DNA of 11,853 nt from an uncultured Eubacteriales bacterium. GTDB lineage: Bacteria; Bacillota; Clostridia; Oscillospirales; CAG-272. Location of the stretch: positions 1 through 11,853 of the forward strand of contig CAKSOR010000041.1 in assembly GCA_934477985.1 (NCBI GenBank). Direction: 5' to 3'. The notes under the pieces were generated by a model. It was not told the origin of the DNA, ran no database searches, and was given only the letters and a program-made list of their open reading frames with translations. Positions 1 through 5,420 of the stretch are shown piece by piece. How positions within the stretch are numbered: the first letter of the stretch is position 1; each line of letters opens with the position of its first letter. Both the position numbers and the translations under genes were made by a program.

Positions 1-458
1 CAGTAGTACATGACCTTTCCGTCGGCTGTCCAGTCGAGTCCGTTTGAGCATCCGCAGCGGTCGAAAAGCCCGACAAGCCCATCTTTACCGAGACGGTAGA
101 ATGCTCCGGAAAAAATCTCTCCCGCCGTGCCGACGTAGTAATATCCGTCCGGTCCGACCTTGCCGTCGTTGAAGCGTTCGCCTTTGAGCTTTGTTATTTG
201 GTGCGCCGGAGTCAGAACACCGTCCGCGAAACGGTAGACGCCATCCTCCATAGAGATCAGGAGGTCGCCGTTTTCGCATAGAGCAAGACATCCGACCATC
301 TGAGAAAGGTTGGTTTTTTCGTACTTTCCGGTCACGTAGTCCATCCGATAGAAGCATTTACCGCGGATATCAACGAAGAGCAGCTCGTTTTTCCGGTCGT
401 CCCAGACCGGGCTTTCCCCGACGAGAAGCGGGAGATCAAGGATTATTTCGGGTTTCAT
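1..458 (-). CDS. SMP-30/gluconolactonase-family sugar lactonase, N-terminal part (cut by window edge)
   Basis: The visible 152 residues run from an ATG at 458 to the left edge without a stop. They match the start of the SMP-30/gluconolactonase/LRE six-bladed beta-propeller family, whose members hydrolyse sugar lactones to sugar acids using one divalent metal. The family landmarks seen are GESPVWD (residues 14-20), RFNDGKVGPDG (95-105) and SNGLDW (138-143). Glu15, Asn97 and Asn139 fit three of the four known metal ligands; the fourth, an Asp further on, lies outside the window. Family members are usually near 290-300 aa, so about half is missing. There is no signal peptide, so it should be cytoplasmic. 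It begins 24 bp after the kinase stop. Its AAAGGA (477-472) sits 13 nt from the ATG, rather far, so translation may depend partly on coupling. It is the last visible gene of the operon and would supply the sugar acid used by the kinase and aldolase. Specificity cannot be read from sequence. Confidence 0.88.
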   Translation of the reverse strand, partial: MKPEIILDLPLLVGESPVWDDRKNELLFVDIRGKCFYRMDYVTGKYEKTNLSQMVGCLALCENGDLLISMEDGVYRFADGVLTPAHQITKLKGERFNDGKVGPDGYYYVGTAGEIFSGAFYRLGKDGLVGLFDRCGCSNGLDWTADGKVMYY

Positions 459-482
459 CTTTTTTTGTAATTCCTTTCGGGC

Positions 483-1505
483 TCATCTCTGCACTCGGCC
501 TGAGCCGTCGCCGTTCATGAGACGGAGAATATCCGACGGCTTTGAGAGATTGACGTCAAGCTCAATCGTCTGTTTGAGGCAGGAAGCCGCCGCCGCAAAC
601 TCAACGCATTCCTCCGGTGGAAAACCATTTCCGACAGCGTAAATCAGTCCCGCCGCGAATGAATCCCCGCCGCCGACACGATCGACAATATGAATGTGAT
701 ATTCCTTCGAGAAATACGGAACGCCTCCGGCGTATAAAAGTGCCGACCAGTCGTTGTCCGACGCGCTGATGCTCTTTCTGAGAGTTATCGCGACCTTTCC
801 GATGCCGTATTTTTCGCTTATCTGTCTTGCCACGTCAACATATCCCTCGCGAGATAGCTTTCCGGAGATCACGTCGGAATCAGCGGCGCGGATTCCGAGC
901 ACGTCCGCCGCGTCTTCCTCGTTGGCGATGAGAATATCGACATACCCGAGGAGCTCTTCCATAGTTTTCTTCGCGTCCTCGCGGCTCCATAGATTCTTGC
1001 GGTAATTAAGATCGCAGCTGACCGTGACGCCGAGCTTTTTCGCCGTCTCGCAGGCTTCAAGGCAGATTTTCGGGAGCCTTCCGCCGAGAGCCGGGGTTAT
1101 CCCGGTGAAGTGGAAGTATCCCGCTCCGTCAAGAATCTCGTTCCAGTCATAATCCTCCGGCTCGCTCGTCGAGAACGCCGAGTGTTTCCGGTCGTAAACA
1201 ATTCCCGACGGACGCTGCGACGCGCCTTTCTCGGCATAGAAGATTCCGATCCGCTCGCCGCCGTGCGCGATATGCTCGCATCCGACGCGGTATTTTCTGA
1301 GATTCGCCTCTGCGCACTCGGCGATCGCGTTTTCGGGGAGCTTTGTCACAAGCTCGGTCGGAACGCCCATGTAAGCGAGCGAGGTGACGACATTTCCCTC
1401 GGCTCCGGTGTAATTCAGGACAAATCTGTCAGCCTGAATGAATTTAAGGTAGCCTTCAGGACCAAGACGGAGCATATAATCCCCGAATCCGATTACTTTT
1501 TTCAT
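483..1505 (-). CDS. kdgK: 2-keto-3-deoxygluconate kinase (PfkB/ribokinase superfamily)
   Basis: A 340-aa cytoplasmic sugar kinase predicted to phosphorylate 2-keto-3-deoxygluconate (KDG) with ATP to KDPG, the substrate of the aldolase encoded just upstream. It opens with the PfkB-type strand VIGFGDYMLRL (4-14). It then has TGAEGN (33-38), a substrate-loop stretch ASQRPS with VYDR (95-106), CDLNYR (164-169), and the PfkB signature DRVGGGDSFAAG (275-286), in which Asp281 is the expected catalytic base. The usual GAGD reads GGGD here, a mild change. The whole layout, including the C-terminal SGRVQR, resembles the Thermotoga-type KdgK as I remember it, which supports KDG over fructose or ribose as substrate. 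The start is firm: AAAGGAGA lies inside the end of the aldolase gene at normal spacing, and only one base separates the two genes, so they are almost certainly co-translated. A related kinase for 2-keto-3-deoxygalactonate is the main alternative. Confidence 0.92.
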   Translation of the reverse strand: MKKVIGFGDYMLRLGPEGYLKFIQADRFVLNYTGAEGNVVTSLAYMGVPTELVTKLPENAIAECAEANLRKYRVGCEHIAHGGERIGIFYAEKGASQRPSGIVYDRKHSAFSTSEPEDYDWNEILDGAGYFHFTGITPALGGRLPKICLEACETAKKLGVTVSCDLNYRKNLWSREDAKKTMEELLGYVDILIANEEDAADVLGIRAADSDVISGKLSREGYVDVARQISEKYGIGKVAITLRKSISASDNDWSALLYAGGVPYFSKEYHIHIVDRVGGGDSFAAGLIYAVGNGFPPEECVEFAAAASCLKQTIELDVNLSKPSDILRLMNGDGSGRVQR

Positions 1506-1506
1506 C

Positions 1507-2475
1507 TTACTCTCCTTTTACGATATGCCACGCGAAGCCGGCGATCTCTTCCCTGAAATACGCGCAGGTCACATTCCCGGCTTTGTCATATTTGAAGGTC
1601 TCTGTGTCAAATCCCACGCCATTTGCCGAAAGATATTCCATCGCGCGGACAACTGATCTTGTTGAGATACCGATATGTCCGTTTGTTCCGCGCGGAGAAT
1701 CCATGCACTCGGCAATTTCTCCCGCGAAGACCGACGCCGAGCATTCGCGTATCGGGAATCCGAAGAGCGACGCGATGAACTTTGCCGTCGCGAACGAATC
1801 GCCGCGGCTTTTGCCGTTTATTCCGATGTGCGCCAGCCTGAATCCGAGCGACTCACGAACCGCCCTCTCGCAGTTCTTGGTTATCCCATCGAAATCGCCC
1901 GCCGCGATCATAGCGGAATTCGCCATGAAGCTCCCTCCGCAGGCGATCACCTTATCGCATGAGAGATATCCGCCGAGATTATCGAGTGTGATTCCTCCGG
2001 TCGGAAGGAATTTCACTCCCGGAAACGGACCGGAGAGAAGCTTTATCGTCTTCAGTCCGCCGCTCTGTTCGGCAGGGAAGAATTTCACGATCTCAACGCC
2101 GTTTTTCACCGCGTCCTGAATCTCGCTCGCCGTCGAACATCCCGGCGTCACCGAGACACCGAGCTTGTTGCAGTACCTGACAAGCTCCGGATCATATCCC
2201 GGTGAGACGATGAAATCGGCTCCGGCGTCGATCGCGGCGTCGACATTTTCGGTCGTAAGCACGGTTCCCGCGCCGACAAGCATTCCGGGACGAGCTTTCT
2301 TTATCGCCTTTATCGATTCAAGTGAGCTTTCCGAGCGGAGAGTCACCTCGATGAGCGGCAGTCCTCCGGCGGTGAGCGAATCGACAAGCGGAACCGCCTT
2401 TTCGGTTTCGGTTATGTTTATCACCGGGAGAACACCATATCTTCCGATGATCTCCTTAACTTTTGTCTTATCCAT
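1507..2475 (-). CDS. eda: KDPG/KHG aldolase with C-terminal VOC (glyoxalase-like) domain
   Basis: A 322-aa two-domain protein. Residues 1 to about 208 are a class I KDPG/2-keto-4-hydroxyglutarate aldolase, which splits KDPG into pyruvate and glyceraldehyde-3-phosphate. Glu43 and Arg47 in IEVTLR, and the Schiff-base Lys131 in VKFFPAE, fall where Glu45, Arg49 and Lys133 do in the E. coli enzyme. GAGTVL (68-73), the SPG loop (91-93) and the phosphate-loop PTGGI (158-162) are also present. Stand-alone Eda proteins are about 210 aa. The extra residues, about 212-322, look like a VOC-fold domain: paired HIGI (217-220) and GHIGI (266-270) strands, an AECM strand (255-258) and a closing GFAWHI (313-318). 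By position His217, Glu256, His267 and His317 could form a VOC metal site; this is inference. The start has AAAGGAA at good spacing, and the gap from the lipoprotein gene is 11 bp. The role of the second domain is unknown; it might handle a sugar-acid isomer or a toxic aldehyde by-product. Confidence 0.93.
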   Translation of the reverse strand: MDKTKVKEIIGRYGVLPVINITETEKAVPLVDSLTAGGLPLIEVTLRSESSLESIKAIKKARPGMLVGAGTVLTTENVDAAIDAGADFIVSPGYDPELVRYCNKLGVSVTPGCSTASEIQDAVKNGVEIVKFFPAEQSGGLKTIKLLSGPFPGVKFLPTGGITLDNLGGYLSCDKVIACGGSFMANSAMIAAGDFDGITKNCERAVRESLGFRLAHIGINGKSRGDSFATAKFIASLFGFPIRECSASVFAGEIAECMDSPRGTNGHIGISTRSVVRAMEYLSANGVGFDTETFKYDKAGNVTCAYFREEIAGFAWHIVKGE

Positions 2476-2486
2476 AAGATTTCCTT

Positions 2487-3962
2487 TTATTTTACACTTT
2501 CATAGAGCTTCGTTACGGCTTCCTTCGCGGCAGTCTCGTACGAGGCGATGAGCGACGCGTACGGAGTGTCCTTCATGAGACCGGTTCTTATCTGTCCCAT
2601 AAGTCCTCCGAAATCGAAGATGAATCCGGTGTCGAAAACGATATTTTGCTGCGCGAGTTCGATCATCTCATACGACTCGTCGTCGCGCGTGTACTTCGAC
2701 TGCATCGCGACCTTGTAATAGGTCTCGGTGATCTCCTTCGACTCTGACGCGAGGGCTTCGAGAATGAATCCGACCTTTTCAGTTTCCTTCACGGTCGCCG
2801 GAACGAAGAGATAGGGCGTCGCCGTGCCGATACAGGTCGCGTACTCTGCCTGACTCTCATCGTACTTCGGGAGCGGAAGCAGTCCGAAGTCGCTTTTTAC
2901 GTCGCGGAAATTTCTTCTGACAAACGAAAGCACCATCGTCTGGAAAAGCACCTGCTTGGACTCAATCATTCCGGCGATCTTCGCTGAAATGTCGGTTTTG
3001 AGATTCGACCAGTTATACGATATAGTGTTGTCCGAAAGGATTGTCTGCATCTTTTCATAGACCGAGTAAGCACGCTCGGAGTTCGCGTTATAGGTGATCT
3101 CATCTCCCTGTCCTTCAAAGAGGAGGGTTTCTGTTCCGGCAAAATACGGCAGAGCCGCCGCGTTGTCTGCGTAGAGCAGACCATATCGGTCATTCTCGTC
3201 ATACTTTCCGTCGTCGTTGAGGTCAGCGTTGACGAGCTTCATCGCGGAATACATACTGTCAATCGTCCATTTTCCCTCGCGCACCGTCTCATAGAGATCG
3301 CCGATTCCGAAATCCGCGCCGAGCGCGCTGTTGTACATCGTCATGTACATCGAATCGTTTTCGCAGACAATAATGTCTCCGGTAATGAACGGAAGCACGC
3401 CGCCGATTGTCATATCGTTTATCAGCGACTGACTCCACCAGCTCTTTTCGAGGTCGAGGTACGGAAGCTCGTGAAGGTTAAGATATGTGCCGTCGTAGGC
3501 GTTCTTCTCCTCGTCGATTCTTATGAGCGCGGCGTCGTATTCGTCATCTCCGGCGAGAACCGAGGTTCTGATCAAGTCGCGCGTCTTCGAAGCGTTGTCG
3601 GTGACTGTAATCCTGAAGTTGTACTTTTCTTTCACCTTCTGATTACGGTTATAGAACGCGTCGCTCAGAACCTCACCGCTCTGTTCATCCGGCGCAAACT
3701 CGTTGAGCGACCACGCGATTTCGGATGGAGTCTGCCGGAGAAGCCTGAACTCGTAGTTTTCAAGATCGAAATTTTCTGGTAGCGACGATACCTCGCCGGG
3801 GTCGGCTGTCGTGCTTTCGACGCTTCCGGATCCGGTTACCTCAGGATCGGTCGTTTCGACGTTCACGTTCCCGCCCTCGCCGCAGGACGCGAGTAGTGTC
3901 ATAAGTGCCAGCGTGAGCGAAAAAGCGCGTGTCAGATTGTCGGCTGCTTTCTTCGTTTTCAT
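2487..3962 (-). CDS. Extracellular solute-binding lipoprotein (ABC importer type), second of two paralogs
   Basis: A 491-aa secreted lipoprotein. A basic N-terminus and hydrophobic stretch (14-24) lead to the lipobox LLASC with Cys27, followed by a Ser/Thr/Glu-rich linker to about residue 62. The mature part resembles large family-1 ABC solute-binding proteins: an SGEVLSDAFYNRNQKV element (95-110), AGDDEYDAALIR (137-148), SWW (174-176), REGKWTID (228-235), an Asp-rich DLNDDGKYDENDRYG loop (247-261) that resembles an EF-hand calcium loop, and PLPKYDESQ (363-371). Its ATG overlaps the stop of the preceding paralog as ATGA, and GGAGGTAA lies inside that gene, so translation is coupled. It probably captures an oligosaccharide or glycoside at the membrane surface. 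No permease or ATPase partner lies in the visible operon, so its transporter is either beyond the left edge or encoded elsewhere. The ligand cannot be told from sequence. Confidence 0.85.
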   Translation of the reverse strand: MKTKKAADNLTRAFSLTLALMTLLASCGEGGNVNVETTDPEVTGSGSVESTTADPGEVSSLPENFDLENYEFRLLRQTPSEIAWSLNEFAPDEQSGEVLSDAFYNRNQKVKEKYNFRITVTDNASKTRDLIRTSVLAGDDEYDAALIRIDEEKNAYDGTYLNLHELPYLDLEKSWWSQSLINDMTIGGVLPFITGDIIVCENDSMYMTMYNSALGADFGIGDLYETVREGKWTIDSMYSAMKLVNADLNDDGKYDENDRYGLLYADNAAALPYFAGTETLLFEGQGDEITYNANSERAYSVYEKMQTILSDNTISYNWSNLKTDISAKIAGMIESKQVLFQTMVLSFVRRNFRDVKSDFGLLPLPKYDESQAEYATCIGTATPYLFVPATVKETEKVGFILEALASESKEITETYYKVAMQSKYTRDDESYEMIELAQQNIVFDTGFIFDFGGLMGQIRTGLMKDTPYASLIASYETAAKEAVTKLYESVK

Positions 3963-5407
3963 TTGTTCATTACCTCCATGGTTTCCTTTATCTTCTGCTC
4001 AATCTGCGAGCGTTTGCCCTCGATCAGCGACGCGAGATCGGTTCTGCCCTCTTTGAGCGCGGCCTCGACTTCGAGCGAAAGCTGTTCAGTCCAGCCATAA
4101 ACTCGTCCGGTGTTGAAGCTCCGGCTGTCGCGGATGATCGCGAGCATCTCGATCGACTCGTCGTTTCTCAGCTGCTTCTGCGCCATCGTGTTCTCATAGA
4201 ATACCGGAAGCACGCTGTCATACGAGATATACGCCATCGCGTCCATTATGGCTCCGGTCGAGGCCGGATCGGAATTCGTCACCGGAATACAGAGCATCGG
4301 CGTGTCCTGCCAGCGGTAGCAGTAATAGCTCTCCTGCGACTCGTCATATTTCGGCATCGGAACGATGCCGAAGGTGAAATCAATATCGCGGTACTTCGAC
4401 GACGCTTTAAGCTCGGCGACGAGCATCAGCGCGCGGCGGTTCGCGAAGATCGTCTCGTAATGATCGACTCCGGATCCGCTTGTCAGGAGGAATTCTCCCT
4501 CTTTCGCGAACATCCCCGCGAGCTTCTGCAAGACTCCGAAGAAACGATCGTCGCGGCAGCCCAAAATCGGATCGCCGCTTTCATTCCGGTCGATGAATGA
4601 CTCGTCACATCCGGTGATGAACGCGCTGACTCCGGTCGTCCACGTCGCGAGTCCGTATTCGGCCGCGGCGGAGGAATTCCACGCGAAGGTTGAGTCGCCG
4701 TTCAGATTCGCCCCGGCCTTCATATATTCCGAAAGCGCGTCGAGCGTCCATTTTCCATCGCGCACAAGCTGATACGGAGTGTCAAGCCCGAGATCGGCAA
4801 GCTTGTTTTCATTGAAGAAGGCCGCGACCGAGCCTTGGAATCCGACAAGCGAGATATCGCTCGCGGCGAAATAAAGCTTTCCGCTCTTTCCGAGCTTCGC
4901 TTCCTCTCTCACAAAGCCGTCCCACCAGCTCTCGTCAATTGCCATCGTGTCGACCTTCGAAAGGTCGTAAAGATATTCCTCGGCGACGAGATTCGAAAGT
5001 CCGGTTCCCTTGATGAAAGCCGCTTTATACGTGTCGTCCTGAGCCATTACCGAACGCTGGAGAGCCTTGTCGGCCGAGTGGATATCCTCCTCGACGATGC
5101 TTAATTTCAGCCCGAATTTTTCCTCGATCTTCCGGTCGCGGCCATAGATCGCGTCGTTCAGCGTCTCGCCGTTCTGCGAGTCAAAGTCGAGCTGGTAGAT
5201 GAACCCGCCCCAGCTGATTCTTCCGTTGAGAATCGTGAATTCTCCGCCTCCAAGGTCGAGTTCGGGATATTCATATACGAATTCCTTCGTCTCCTCGGGA
5301 GTTGTGACGTCAGGCGGCGTGGTCTCCTCCGGAAGCTCTGCCGTTCCGCAGGAATAGAGCGACATGAGCGTCGCCGCGATTAAAAGTGCTGATGCTGTGC
5401 GTTTCAT
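3959..5407 (-). CDS. Extracellular solute-binding lipoprotein (ABC importer type), first of two paralogs
   Basis: A 482-aa secreted lipoprotein with a short signal sequence ending in LYSC (Cys20). Tyr at the second lipobox position is less common but tolerated. An acidic, Pro/Thr-rich linker covers about residues 22-42. The mature domain is a diverged copy of the next gene's product. The shared marks are NGETLNDAIYGRDRKIEEKF (79-98), AQDDTYKAAFIK (122-133), SWW (160-162), RDGKWTLD (216-223) and PMPKYDESQ (350-358). It lacks the Asp-rich calcium-like loop of its paralog; the matching stretch is AGANLNGDST (231-240). The start has AAAGGAG at good spacing, and 13 bp separate it from the glycoside hydrolase gene upstream. 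A role in binding the operon's sugar substrate is inferred from context and family. The two proteins may bind different chain lengths or act on the same ligand. A non-transport, sensing role is possible, as no permease is visible. Confidence 0.84.
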   Translation of the reverse strand: MKRTASALLIAATLMSLYSCGTAELPEETTPPDVTTPEETKEFVYEYPELDLGGGEFTILNGRISWGGFIYQLDFDSQNGETLNDAIYGRDRKIEEKFGLKLSIVEEDIHSADKALQRSVMAQDDTYKAAFIKGTGLSNLVAEEYLYDLSKVDTMAIDESWWDGFVREEAKLGKSGKLYFAASDISLVGFQGSVAAFFNENKLADLGLDTPYQLVRDGKWTLDALSEYMKAGANLNGDSTFAWNSSAAAEYGLATWTTGVSAFITGCDESFIDRNESGDPILGCRDDRFFGVLQKLAGMFAKEGEFLLTSGSGVDHYETIFANRRALMLVAELKASSKYRDIDFTFGIVPMPKYDESQESYYCYRWQDTPMLCIPVTNSDPASTGAIMDAMAYISYDSVLPVFYENTMAQKQLRNDESIEMLAIIRDSRSFNTGRVYGWTEQLSLEVEAALKEGRTDLASLIEGKRSQIEQKIKETMEVMNK

Positions 5408-5420
5408 TTATCTTTCTCCT

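Noticed and set aside
1583..2119. 178-aa plus-strand open frame opposite the aldolase gene
   Set aside because: The minus strand carries intact aldolase catalytic motifs throughout; the antisense frame shows no family features.
3929..4600. 223-aa open frame on the plus strand across the lipoprotein genes
   Set aside because: It is antisense to two well-supported lipoprotein genes, is rich in Arg and His as expected from the complement of their codons, and has no recognisable domain or ribosome binding site.
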